Assembly (NCBI RefSeq): GCF_036785885.1
Contig: NC_092312.1
Location: forward strand, 44,309,239 to 44,373,238
DNA length: 64,000 nt
Source: Coffea arabica
Taxonomy: Eukaryota > Streptophyta > Magnoliopsida > Gentianales > Rubiaceae
Direction of reading: 5' to 3'
A model generated the notes under the pieces. The model had not been told where the DNA came from, ran no database searches, and saw only the letters and a list, made by a program, of their open reading frames with translations. Both the position numbers and the translations under genes were made by a program. Shown here piece by piece: positions 41,271-52,714 of the stretch (its first letter is position 1; each line of letters starts with the position of its first letter).

Positions 41271-44200
41271 TGTGAGAGCCCGTAAATTTTCTTAATTTCT
41301 AGGCGTTACTTTATTTAATTGCACGCCTTTTATGCATTTTCTTTATTAGGAAAATTTTCTAGACAATTTTTATGAGCAGATATAGTTTTTGGATGATTTT
41401 TCTAGTATCAAATAGGTTTTGAGAAATTAAGAGTGTATACCGGATGTGGGACCCACTAGGGCGAAAAGTTCGGAAAAATTCGGCCAATTAGATTAAGTTT
41501 TGGATACTGGAATTAATTTACCGGGTGTTAAGAGATAAGTAGAGGATACTTAGTGGATTGGTATAAGAGAGACAAAAGTTAGGCAAGTCATTAAATGAGG
41601 TGACAAGTGTCACCATAGGATTGCTTCTTACATAAGACCACTATTCACCTTTTCTATTTGACCAAATAAATCACAAAATTAACCAAAAATTTCACCATTT
41701 TGCTCTTCATCTTGGCCGAGCTCCTTGAGCAACAAAAGAAAGAAAACTCTTCAAGTTTTTGGCTTCAATCTTGCTTCAATCAACTCACTCAACCTTCCAA
41801 TCTTGTTTGTGCGTCATAAAACCACTTAAGGGAGTGATAGTGAGGTGTTGTGTGGAGTTATTTGGAAAGCTAAGAGGACTTATTGCTCTCTCTCTCTTGT
41901 TTCTAAGGTGAGTTGTGAAGAACTACTCTCCTCCCTTTATTGATGCTTAAATCATGCTTAGTGGTAGTATGAGATGCCATTTTATGGATTATATTTTGAG
42001 TTGTGGTTGAATTGATGAACTTTTATAATTTTTGGGGATTTTTCTATTTTAATATGAACATGATTGTGTGGCTATCTATGATGATTGGAAATGGTATATG
42101 ATGACTCTAGAAGGTGGAAAAAGTGGTTAATTGCAACCAATTTCTGATTTGGAAGAAATTTTAGAAAGTTGAGGTTTTATTGGGAACATTCTGCCCGGTT
42201 TTATAGCTCCTATTTAGAGGCCGAATTGGCCTTGGCTTAAAACATAAAAGTTGTAGGGAATGATATTTTAGAGGTTTCTACAAAATTTTAGGTCAATCGG
42301 AGTAGCGTAGAATGAGAAAAGTGGAAATTACCCTTGCTGTCCTGGTTTTACCCGAATGTAAGAATTGCGACAGTAATTGGTTGTTTTGGCTGGAATTGCT
42401 TCGGAATTGGTTGTTAAGGTCTTCTGATGAAATGTAGCCCTATTTCTAAGCTTTCGGATGGCTTTGGAATTTCTGTATTTGGACTTAAGTAGGCTGAGTT
42501 ATTCTATTTGCAGCAGAATGTGGTTTGTGAATCTGTTTTTGCGGTTCTAGTGTAGTATCTTGCATTTTTGACCTGTTTACACTCGAAACTGGGTTGAGTG
42601 ACCTTCTTCAATATTCTAGCCCTGTTTCTTAGCTTCGAAACGGTGGGTCTTTCACCTTCATCCGATAATCGTAGTGCCTTTGGTGCCATTACCGTAAAAT
42701 TATGTCAAAAACTATTTTTCTGGTTTTGAGGTTAACTTTCATTTCCGGACTTTTTCCTAGCTTGAATTGTACTACTTGGAGCTTACTGAATGGCTATCTA
42801 ATGAACTTATTTTGTGTGTGCCTTTGGGAGTGATTGAGGAAAAAAAAAGAAGCCTTGATGGCTGGAAAAGTAAAGAGAGACAAGGGGAAGTGCTGTCCAA
42901 ATGTTTGTAGGAGCTTCGGTGCAGTCTCGGGAGATTTGCTATATCTTGATGTAGAAATGTCGGAATTGAGTTCCGTTTGTTGCGTTTTAAACTAGATTCA
43001 TAGGGCTATAAATCGTGAGAATTTTTGATCCTGTTTCTATTTGTCCAATTTATGGTGATTTTTCAAAGTTGACTGAAATCTTGTACCTGTTCTGTCCTCC
43101 ACTGGATAAAGCAGCAACTTGCGACTTGAATTCGACTGACTTATGTTCTGAATCTTACAATAGTGTTTTCTGGAAAGTTATAGCCCTTTTAATGTATTTT
43201 TCAACGGTATAACTTTTATTAAATTTGGACTTACAAAACTTGAGATATGATTTTTCATATAAGGTCGCACGGAACTGGAAAAAAAAATTCTGTTTTCCTA
43301 GTATTGATCTTGCTTTCTTTATCTACTTCAAATTTGGAGTTGGTCAGTCATTGTAGGAAGGGCTTTGAGGTTGTTCATGCTTTTAAGACTAATTGTTACC
43401 TTTTCACTCCGAAGTCACCTCTTTGCTTTGCATTAATGGTTCTTTTGACTAGGCATACGGCTCGTAACCGAGTCTCACTTGCGAATTCCATACTTGGTCT
43501 TGGAGTCGAGTCTTAAGTGTTTGCCTTGATTGTTCTAGGAGGTAACGACGAGTGAAGCCACACTTGGGAAGGAAAACTTTTGAAATTATCCTTGTTTAAT
43601 CAGGTGAGTGTACCACTCCCCTGAGTTATTGTTAAACTGGTTTTCTGTACTTGCAACTTGCTACTTGAATATTTTTCCTGACCATTTATTTTGTATGAGA
43701 CGAGGGTGTATTTTATCACACTCGTTCTCTTGCCTGTACTGAACAAACTGGAATCTGTTACTTGTACTTGTTATGTACTTGAATTTGTTACTTGCACTTG
43801 TTATTCGATCGTTTGGAAGTGTGTCCACGATCGTCCTGTTAAACTTGATCATCCTATTAAATCTGAGCTCAACCTCATGGGGACTTAATTAAATCGAGCC
43901 ATGCAAGGGCTTGGTCGAGAAAATTGACAATCCGTGGGTGCCTGTTTTTATTGAATCTTTGAGTATTGAGACTCTTGATTCCGGTATACTTGAGTATTAC
44001 CATTCCTGTTTCTATTTGGCGTACGGGGCCGGTAAGGAGGTATGAATGGTGAACGGGATTCGGCGTTAAAGCGGTGATCTACTGGACTGGTTTTCTTTAG
44101 TTGAAAGTTGACGGAGGGTCAACGTAGTCGGATCAAGTACTGCAACGAGAAATTGGCTCCTGAGAGCCATCTGTATCCTTTCTATCTAAGTTGTTTACAT

Positions 44201-44822
44201 ATTTCCTTATTTGGTATACCTATGTGATTAATTGAGCATGAAGTTCCTTGGTCCTTGACTGTTATTATTTTTGGTACCTCATTGAGTTTATAGCTCACCC
44301 CGTTTTGTTATCCTTGTTTTCCTTACAGGAAAATCTTTTGGGAACAATGATGTTTGGAAGCATGAGTTGAGCTAGATATATATTCTTTTGTATAGCTCCT
44401 CAATAGATAGAAACCTTGAATGTATTTCGATCCAACAACTCCCTTTTGATTTGTAAATTTGCAATCATGTATTTATATATATATATAAGTGTTTAATCAG
44501 GTACTTGTGTTACCCCGCTCGAACGTGTTCATTCTTTATGGTTACCTGGAGTTTAATGAAATTACTGAGGTTTCGGACGAGTGTAGTATCCAAGTGTGAA
44601 AAGGAAAAAAAAATAAAAATAAAAATCTGGCAGGGATTTTTACAATATTATGAGTTGGTAAGTTACATTTAACTTGGAGGTTTCCCATTCGTTCGTTTTC
44701 TTTGGTTTCTATCATGCGTGCTGCAGAGTTGGGAGTGATTTGACCCCGTAGTCCCGGCGAGAGCTGGGCAGGCGGTTCGCCGAACCCTTTGGTTCGCCTT
44801 AGAGAAAGGTGGGGCTGTCACA
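41271..44822 (+). repeat. 5' LTR of the gag-only gypsy element (3552 bp)
   Basis: Starts TGTGAGAGCCCGTAAATTTT and ends GGGGCTGTCACA. It is highly similar to the 3' LTR over its whole length. It carries GTGGG-A-CCCAC (41446-41456), TTGAC-GGAGG-GTCAA (44108-44122), GGCTCC-TG-AGAGCC (44155-44168) and TTTTCCT-TAC-AGGAAAA (44317-44333). The ORFs inside are duplicated in the 3' LTR and have no recognisable product. Confidence 0.96.
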
Positions 44823-44824
44823 GG

Positions 44825-44836
44825 TGGTATCAGAGT
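44825..44836 (+). other. Primer binding site (initiator tRNA-Met)
   Basis: TGGTATCAGAGT follows the LTR end after two bases. Eleven of 12 bases match the usual TGGTATCAGAGC. The leader from 44837 to 45455 has no ORF like the one at 4170-4718. Confidence 0.88.
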
Positions 44837-45455
44837 TGCTTCGCGTGGTCTCTGCGCGGAGTGAGCTTGTACCAAGTGGTGTTATGGTCCCGATTCCGTG
44901 AATGTGTATGAATGTATAAGTGCTCTTTGAGCATAAGCTATGGATCGTGAAGTGTTATAAGTTATAAACTCTTATCATGGTGCTTTGAGATAGTAGATCT
45001 GTAGGTCAGGTAAGAATCTCGATTGTAGATGAATTACTCTTGGGACTGGCCAGCTCGAGTTGTGAAGTTATCTTATTTTGGGATTCTTGTACCCGACTAC
45101 TAAATAGCTGAGCGCCTAGGTTAGTAATGATTTGGGCGGACTAGAATTTGATTCTATGGAACGTCATGTGATATGTTAGGGTTTTATTAAGAATGATTGA
45201 CCCTGCCTAGGATATAAATCATATTATTCTCATAGAAAGTTTTTGGTTAGTTGCTTGTGTACCATTGGCCTAGTTAGTGGATTATTCTCTTAATAACTTC
45301 CATGCAATTTCTTTTGTTTGAGTCTGATTGACTGTTACTATGTGATTTATCTGCTAAAGACATGATATATGTGTATGGCCTACTTTTATCACTGTATTTG
45401 TATACTTTTGTGTTAATATTGGATTCGTGCTTCGACCCTAGACCGGTTAAGTCAA

Positions 45456-46718
45456 ATGGAGGGTACTCGTAGTGGCCGGGGCCGAGGGCATGGAACCTCA
45501 AATGAAGGAGAAAATCGGGAACCAATGTCTGGATCTAATCTTGAACCTGGAATGGATCCTAACATTCAGGTGGCTGCCGCTATCCAACGTATGACCGACC
45601 TTTTGGCTCACGTGGTAGGACATCAAGGCCAAAATCCTATTAATCAGCAAGGGAACCCTGGTAATCATATAGAGGGTGAGGATAGAGCCCTCGAACGATT
45701 TCAGAAGTTCTCGCCACCGAAATTCCTTGGAGGACCAGACCCCGATGTGGCCGAGAAGTGGTTAGAGAAGATGATTGATATCTTTGCCGCGTTGCACTAC
45801 ACTGAGGAGCGACAGGTGACATTTGCCGTCTTCCAACTGAAGGGAGCGGCCCGATCTTGGTGGAACATCATAAGGATGAAATGGGAAAGAGAACAAACCC
45901 CAAGGATTTGGGTGAATTTTATGAGAGAGTTCAACACCAAGTATTTTCCACCCCTGATCCAAGAAAAGAAAGAAGATGAGTTTATTAGACTCCGCCAGGG
46001 AACCCAAACCGTCGCTGAATATGAGAGCCAGTTCACCAGATTGTCCAAGTTCGCTCCTGAACTAATCATGATTGAGCAAAGGAGGATAAGGCGTTTTGTC
46101 CAAGAATTGAACGTTGAGATCCAGAAAGACCTGGCTGTCGCGCAACTCAATTCCTTTAGTGATGCGGTAGAGAAATCTCAACGAGTTGAAAGCGCGAGAT
46201 TTCAAGTTAGAAACTTTCAAGCTAAGAAAAGGGGATTTCCTGGAAGTACCTCAGAGCAAGGGGATAAGGGTACACCTCCTAAGATTGGAAGGGAAAACAG
46301 GGGAGTACAATTACCGAGAATGTCAAGTGGTGCCTTACAAAGAGACTCAGTCTCCGCTTCTCGTGGTCCCTGCGGGTACTGTGGGAAGCCAAATCACACA
46401 GAGGATGTCTGTTGGAAGAAAGGAAGAAAGTGTCTGCGTTGTGGGAGCGCAGATCATCAAATTGCAAATTGCCCAGGCCGAGCTCGAGAAGGGAGTAGGC
46501 GGCAACAGTCAACCACGACCAACCCCGACCAGTCGAAGGGGAAAAAGAATGGATCGAAAGTGTCAGCTCGGGTGTACTCCTTAGAACAACATCAAGTCTC
46601 TGACCCATTTGAGGACGTGGAAGGTAAGATTCTGGTATTCCACCGTTTGCTCACTGTTTGCAAGTCGGGAAGGAAGAATTCAATGAGTTTGGCTAGTGAC
46701 GGGATACTGATTGGTTAG
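45456..46718 (+). CDS. gag protein with truncated protease junction, 420 aa
   Basis: It begins [13 protein letters not shown], the same start as the gag at 3849. A capsid-type core follows ([20 protein letters not shown], then SWWNIIRMKW and [20 protein letters not shown]), then two zinc knuckles, [14 protein letters not shown] from residue 306 and CLRCGSADHQIANC. After VFHRL, where the relative runs into protease, the frame instead reads an unrelated tail and stops at 46716-46718. So the gag is intact and could form particles, but the protease active site has been deleted. Confidence 0.92.
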   Translation: MEGTRSGRGRGHGTSNEGENREPMSGSNLEPGMDPNIQVAAAIQRMTDLLAHVVGHQGQNPINQQGNPGNHIEGEDRALERFQKFSPPKFLGGPDPDVAEKWLEKMIDIFAALHYTEERQVTFAVFQLKGAARSWWNIIRMKWEREQTPRIWVNFMREFNTKYFPPLIQEKKEDEFIRLRQGTQTVAEYESQFTRLSKFAPELIMIEQRRIRRFVQELNVEIQKDLAVAQLNSFSDAVEKSQRVESARFQVRNFQAKKRGFPGSTSEQGDKGTPPKIGRENRGVQLPRMSSGALQRDSVSASRGPCGYCGKPNHTEDVCWKKGRKCLRCGSADHQIANCPGRAREGSRRQQSTTTNPDQSKGKKNGSKVSARVYSLEQHQVSDPFEDVEGKILVFHRLLTVCKSGRKNSMSLASDGILIG

Positions 46719-46811
46719 CTAAGGATGATACTCAATTTGACTGCGAGAAGGTAGTAAAATTTTTGTATCCCGAAGAAGGCAATGATAAGGAATTTCGATG
46801 ACGAAATTCTT
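46690..46811 (+). pseudogene. Leftover of pol: protease remnant
   Basis: In the frame one base off the gag tail, WLAKDDTQFDCEKVVKFLYP aligns with [19 protein letters not shown] in the protease region of the gag-pol at 1-3849 (about 2358-2296). So at least two deletions removed the active site before it and all of pol after it. It is followed by GACGAAATTCTTTTAAGGGG, a typical pol end before the polypurine tract. Confidence 0.75.
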
Positions 46812-46813
46812 TT

Positions 46814-46826
46814 AAGGGGGAGAGAG
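46814..46826 (+). other. Polypurine tract
   Basis: AAGGGGGAGAGAG lies directly against the TGTGAGAG start of the 3' LTR and would prime plus-strand synthesis. Confidence 0.88.
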
Positions 46827-49800
46827 TGTGAGAGCCCGTAAATTTTCTTAATTTATTGGCGTTACTTTATTTAATTGCACGCCTTTTATGCATTTTCTTT
46901 ATTAGGAAAATTTTCTAAATAATTTTTATGAGCAGATATAGTTTTTGGATGATTTTTCTAGTATCAAATAGGTTTTGAGAAATTAAGAGTGTATACTGGA
47001 TGTGGGACCCACTAGGGCGAAAAGTTCGGAAAAATTCGGTCAACTAAATTAAGTTTTGGATACTAGAATTAATTTACCGGGTGTTAAGAGATAAATAGAG
47101 GATGCTAAGTGGATTGGTATAAGAGAGACAAAAGTTAGGCAAGTCACTAAATGAGGTGACAAGTGTCACCATAGGATTGCTTCTTACATAAGACCACTAT
47201 TCACCTTTTCTATTTGACCAAATAAATCACAAAATTAACCAAAAATTTCACCATTTTGCTCTTCATCTTGGCCGAGCTCCTTGAGCAACAAAAGAAAGAA
47301 AACTCTTCAAGTTTTTGGCTTCAATCTTGCTTCAATCAACTCACTCAACCTTCCAATCTTGTTTGTGCTCCATAAAACCACTTAAGGGAGTGATAGTGAG
47401 GTGTTGTGTGGAGTTATTTGGAAAGCTAAGAGAACTTATTGCTCTCTCTCTCTTGTTTCTAAGGTGAGTTGTGAAGAACTACTCTCCTCCCTTTATTGAT
47501 GATTAAATCATGCTTAGTGGTAGTATGAGATGCCATTTTATGGATTATATTTTGAGTTGTGGTTGAATTGATGAACTTTTATAATTTTTGGGGATTTTTC
47601 TATTTTAATATGAACATGATTGTGTGGCTATCTATGATGATTGAAAATGGTATATGATGACTCTAGAAGGTGGAAAAAGTGGTTAATTGCAAAGTTAGGG
47701 TTTTATTGGGAACATTCTGCCCGGTTTTATAGCTCCTAGTTAGAGGTCGAATTGGCCTTAGCTTAAAACATGAAAGTTGTAGGGAATGATATTTTAGAGG
47801 TTTCTACAAAATATCAGGTCAATCGGAGTAGCGTAGAATGAGAAAAGTTGAAATTACCCTTGCTGTCCTAGTTTTACCCGAATGTAAGAATTGCGACTGT
47901 AATTGGTTGTTTTGGCTGGAATGGCTTCGGAATTGGTTGTTAAGGTCTTCTGATGAAATGTAGCCCTGTTTCTAAGCTTTCGGATGGCTTTGGAATTTCT
48001 GTGTTTGGACTTAAGTAGGCTGAGTAATTCTATTTACAGCAGAATGTGGTTTGTGAATCTGTTTTTGCGGTTCTAGTGTAGTATCTTGTATTTTTGACCT
48101 GTTTACACTCGGAACTGGGTTGAGTGACCTTCTTCAATATTCTAGCCCTGTTTCTTAGCTTCGAAACGGTGGGTCTTTTACCTTCATCCGATAATCGTAG
48201 TGCCTTTGGTACCATTACCATAAAATGATGTCAAAAACTATTTTTCTGGTTTTGAGCTTAACTTTCATTTCCGGAGTTTTTCCTAGCTTGAATTGTACTT
48301 GTACTACTTGGAGCTTACTGAATGGCTATCAAATGAACTTATTTTGTGTGTGCCTTTGGGAGTGATTGAGGAAAACAAAAGAAGCCTTGATGGATGGAAA
48401 AGTAAAGAGAGACAAGGGGAAGTGCTGTCCAAATGTTTGTAGGAGCTTCGGTGCAGTCTCGGGAGATTTGCTATATCTTGATGTAGAAATGTCAGAATTG
48501 AGTTCCGTTTGTTGCGTTTTAAACTAGATTCATAGGGCTATAAACCGTGAGAATTTTCGATCCTGTTTCTATTTGTCCAATTTATGGTGATTTTTCAAAG
48601 TTGATTGAAATCTTGTACCTGTTCTGTCCTTCACTGGATAAAGCAGCAACTTGTGACTTGAATTCGACTGACTTATGTTCTAAATCTTACAATAGTGGTT
48701 TCTGGAAAGTTATAGCCCTTTTAATGTATTTTTCAACGGTATAACTTTTATTAATTTTGGACTTACAAAACTTGAGATATGATTTTTCATATAAGGTCGC
48801 GCGGAACTGGAAAAAAAAATTCTGTTTTCCTTGTATTGATCTTGCTTTCTTTATCTACTTCAAATTTGGAGTTGGTCAGTCATTGTAGGAAGGGCTTTGA
48901 GGTTGTTCATGCTTTTAAGACTAATTGGTATCTTTTCACTCCGAGGTCATCTCTTTGCTTTGCATTAATGGTTCTTTTGACTAGGCATACGGCTCGTAAC
49001 CGAGTCTCACTTGCGAATTCCATACTCGGTCTTGGAGTCAAGTTTTAAGTGTTTGCCTTGATTGTTCTAGGAGGTAACGACGAGTGAAGCCACACTTGGG
49101 AAGGAAACTTTTGAAATTATCCTTGTTTAATCAGGTGAGTGTACCACTCCCCTGAGTTATTGTTAAACTGGTTTTCTGTACTTGCAACTTGCTACTTGAA
49201 TATTTTTCCTGACCGTTTATTTTGTATGAGACGAGGGTGTACTTTATCACACTTGTTCTCTTGCCTGTACTGAACAAACTGGAATCTGTTACTTGTACTT
49301 GTTATGTACTTGAACTTGTTATTTGCACTTGTTATTCGATCGTTTGGAAGTGTGTCCACGATCGTCCTGTTAAACTTGATCATCCTGTTAAACCTGAGCT
49401 CAACCTCATGGGGAGTTAATTAAATCGAGCCATGCAAGGGCTTGGTCGAGAAAATTCACAATCCGTGGGTGCCTGTTTTTATGGAATCTTTGAGTATTGA
49501 GACTCTTGATTCCGGTATATTTGAGTATTACCATTCCTGTTTCTGTTTGGCGTTCTGGCCCGGTAAGGAGGTATGAATGGTGAACGGGATTCGGCGTTAA
49601 AGCGGTGATCTACTGGACTGGTTTTCTTTAGTTGAAAGTTGACGGAAGGTCAACGTAGTCGGATCAAGTACTGCAACGGGAAATTGGCTCCTGAGAGCCA
49701 TCTGTATCCTTTCTATCTAAGTTGTTTACATATTTCCTTATTTGGTATACCTATGTGATTAATTGAGCATGAAGTTCCTTGGTCCTTGACTGTTATTATT

Positions 49801-50365
49801 TTTGGTACCTCATTGAGCTTATAGCTCACCCCGTTTTGTTATCCTTGTTTTTCTTACAGGAAAATCTTTTGGGAACAATGATGTTTGGAAGCATGAGTTG
49901 AGCTAGATATATATTCTTTTGTATAGCTCCTCAATAGATGGAAACCTTGAATGTATTTCGATCCAACAACTCCCTTTTGATTTGTAAATTTGCAATCATA
50001 TATTTATATATATATATATAAGTGTTTAATCAAGTACTTGTGTTACCCTGCTCGAACGTGTTCATTCTTTATGGCTACCTGGAGTTTAATGAAATTACTG
50101 AGGTTTCGGACGAGTGTAGTATCCAAGTGTGAAAAGGGAAAAAAATAAAAATAAAAATCTGGCAGGGATTTTTAGCCAGATTTTTATGATATTATGAGTT
50201 GGTAAGTGACATTTAACCTGGAGGTTTCCCATTCGTTCGTTTTCTTTGGTTTCTATCACGCGTGCTGCAAGTTGGGAGTGATTTGACCCCGTAGTCCCGG
50301 CGAGAGTTGGGCAGGCGGTCCGCCGAACCCCTTGGTTGGCCTTAGGGAAAGGTGGGGCTGTCACA
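46827..50365 (+). repeat. 3' LTR of the gag-only gypsy element (3539 bp)
   Basis: Same termini and order as the 5' LTR. It differs by scattered substitutions and small indels. For example, about 30 bases present near 42140-42170 are absent near 47692, and one extra GTACTT-type repeat lies near 48300. The shared hairpins are at 49639-49653 (one loop change) and 49686-49699. Confidence 0.96.
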
Positions 50366-50370
50366 TTGAA

Positions 50371-51012
50371 CTTGAGGCTCTTGTGTGTGGGTAGTAAGGA
50401 ATTTTTTTTATTAGCCTTGGTCGACTATATAGGTAACCGTGATTGTGCATGTCTCAGGTGATCACGTGGACACTGAGGAGCTCATTTGATCTCTTGCTTT
50501 TGCTCTCACTTTGCTCTTGACTTTGGTGACTGTCAAGTGCATGCTTCCTGTTGCTTTGATTGAAATGATACTTGTACAAGTGCTATATGATTCTTGTGAT
50601 TTGTAAACTTGTCGAGATGATGGTGTACTTTATCGCTCTTATTCTCTCCCTCTTGAATACTCGCTAATTGTTATACGAATTTGTTTGACTTGCACTTGTA
50701 CTCGAACATGTTTTTAAATCGTGAGCACTAAGCGGCATCATGTACCACACCCTATTCGAGTGGAAGGTGTCTCTTATTTTGACTCTTAACTATGATCGAT
50801 TCTAAATCAATTGGAGTGTTATCTCATTGACCAATTATACTTGTGGGGACGTCCTAACTCATTGGCTAACCTCGTAACTTGAGCCGACAAGGGCTTGGTC
50901 GAGAAGCTTGGCGAACCATGGAAAATTTTATAAATTGATCTTTTGAAATCTTGCTTGGCGTGCTAGAATAATATTGCCACCTCGTGCTTGTTAGGTTCTG
51001 GATCTGAGAGGG
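50371..51012 (+). repeat. Old gypsy LTR relic (right piece)
   Basis: It carries worn versions of phrases from the LTR: GAGATGATGGTGTACTTTATCGC (compare GAGACGAGGGTGTACTTTATCAC near 49229) and GAGCCGACAAGGGCTTGGTCGAGAAGC (compare about 49427). It is probably the continuation of 40200-41265, split by the gag-only element, and is cut on the right by the copia LTR. Confidence 0.5.
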
Positions 51013-52128
51013 TGTATGAATCGAAAACAAGCTAAGAGGGGGGTGAATTAGGTAGTTTAAAAACTGGCCAAATTGTAAGTCACTTTTTGAGTACTTGCCC
51101 TCTTTTTCTAAAATGACCACACAATGGAACAATTGATGAGAACACACAAGTGCTTGTGAGTAGCAGAGATGAACAGTTTGTATAGCAAGACAATAAGTAA
51201 AAGAGATAGAATATCAAACCAAACACCAAACTCCTCTTGAGTTTGAATATCACTTTATTGAACAAGCTTCTTCAAGTTGACCAACTTATAACCAATCTTG
51301 GTGTACAAAGGAAGGATCACTTCCTTCTTGCCCCAAGCCACACTTAGTCAAGTAAGGAAGTTTTACTATCACTCGGATAATTCTCACAAAACTACACTAT
51401 TGAAATAATTGAATCACACTAGAAAAGCTTATCGAAAATTACACAACTAAGATTATAAATCTTCTTTGAAGAGTATTTTACTACTAAAATCACTCTTGAT
51501 CTGATGTAGTCTCAATGTACAAAGTTACTTTGAAGTGGCTGACTTTGTTCTATTTATATGGACCAAAAAGTTTCTCAATTAATGCTTCCAACGGATAGAA
51601 GGCAGTTGAAGAGTCAACTAGTTGTTGGTAGTGTCGGACGTCCGGTAGACCAACTTCTTGCATTCAAACATAGGCAGTGAGCTCAAGAAATTTTCTTGAA
51701 TTATTTCAGACGTCCGGTACCTTCAATGTATGCGTCTGAAGGTAGGAGGTGTAACTAAGAATTCTTTTTCAATTCTTTTCGGATGTCCGGTGCCTTCAAG
51801 GCTTTGCGTCCGAAGTGTCGCAACGCTTGTCGGATGTTCAGTGCTCTGATAATATGCATCCGATCGAGGTTAGTGAGCTTAGAGGGAATGACTCAATATC
51901 TTCGAACGTCTGAGGGTGAAGTTCTTCATGCATCCGAAGTTGCACAAAGTTGCGCAAAGGTTGTCGGACGTCCGATCCAATCTTCTTGTGCGTCCGATAG
52001 CAGTTTCAGCATCCTTTGTGCTTAATCTTTAAACATGTTTTGCTCCATTTCTAAAAGGGTCTATTTGAAGAAGATTAGTAACATCCATTTGTTTTGTAAT
52101 CATCAAAAGCTACGGACTGAAATAAACA
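51013..52128 (-). repeat. SIRE/Maximus-type copia LTR, minus orientation
   Basis: On the minus strand it begins TGTTTATTTCAG (52128), right after a purine run, and ends near ...CGATTCATACA (51013). An earlier end at 51074 (CTTACA) is possible. It shares with the copia LTRs at 57608 and 60814 the block ACACAAGCACTTGTG...CAATTGTTCCATTGTGTGGTC (reversed here, about 51116-51160) and six units of CGGACGC plus CGGACGTCCG-like sites (51630-52005), more worn than in those copies. Confidence 0.65.
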
Positions 52129-52714
52129 ATCTCCCCTTTTTAATGATAACAAAACAATGGATTGAGCAAAGGGCACAACTCCCCCTTAAGGAGTGGATAC
52201 TAATAATGTCCACTCACATATAGATACTAGACACTCCCCCTTAGAATGACTCCCACTCATGTATAGATTACATATCCATTTTTTTCCTTTTTTGTCATCA
52301 TTGAATCAACTAGAATCCAATATCGGATACACATCATCAATATTACCAGCAATATTAGAAGCCAAAACTATCAACAATTATCAGCAATACTATCAACACT
52401 TACCAGTAAAATCAAAAAGCCAAAATACAGCATCATCAATATTGGCAATTGTCAATAGTAATCATTCATCAAGTCAATATCAGAAATCAGAGGTCAGACT
52501 GAATTAAACATCATTCATCCATAAATCAGGGATAATTCACAAAATCAACATTCATTCGAAACATAAAAGATAACCAAAATAGTTTTACAGACCAGCAAAG
52601 GAAGGAAAATAGAATTCTTAATACAGAACGCACGAAATGTTTAAAATGCAAGAGATGCTAAGAGCCTATTATGAACTACCATCCTAGTCATGAAGTGCAT
52701 TTGCCTAGAAGTGC
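52129..52714 (-). other. Polypurine tract and untranslated 3' region of the minus-strand copia relic
   Basis: On the minus strand AAAAAGGGGAGATTG (about 52129-52143) lies directly before the LTR start. Further purine-rich boxes (CTCCCCCTTAAGG, CTCCCCCTTAGAA on plus) repeat at about 52180 and 52235. The rest has no ORF of note. Confidence 0.55.

Larger units (their letters stand above)
41271..50365 (+). mobile_element. Complete non-autonomous gypsy element (gag only), 9095 bp
   Basis: Two LTRs in the same direction (41271-44822 and 46827-50365), a primer binding site, gag and a polypurine tract lie between TTGAA target duplications (41266-41270 and 50366-50370). The internal region is only about 2.0 kb, against more than 4.8 kb visible in the relative at 1-4855. 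Reverse transcriptase, RNase H and integrase are absent. It must have been copied by enzymes from another element. Confidence 0.96.

Noticed and set aside
43015..43516. Small ORFs repeated at 48547-49048
   Set aside because: They repeat because the two LTRs are duplicates; no domain or start context.
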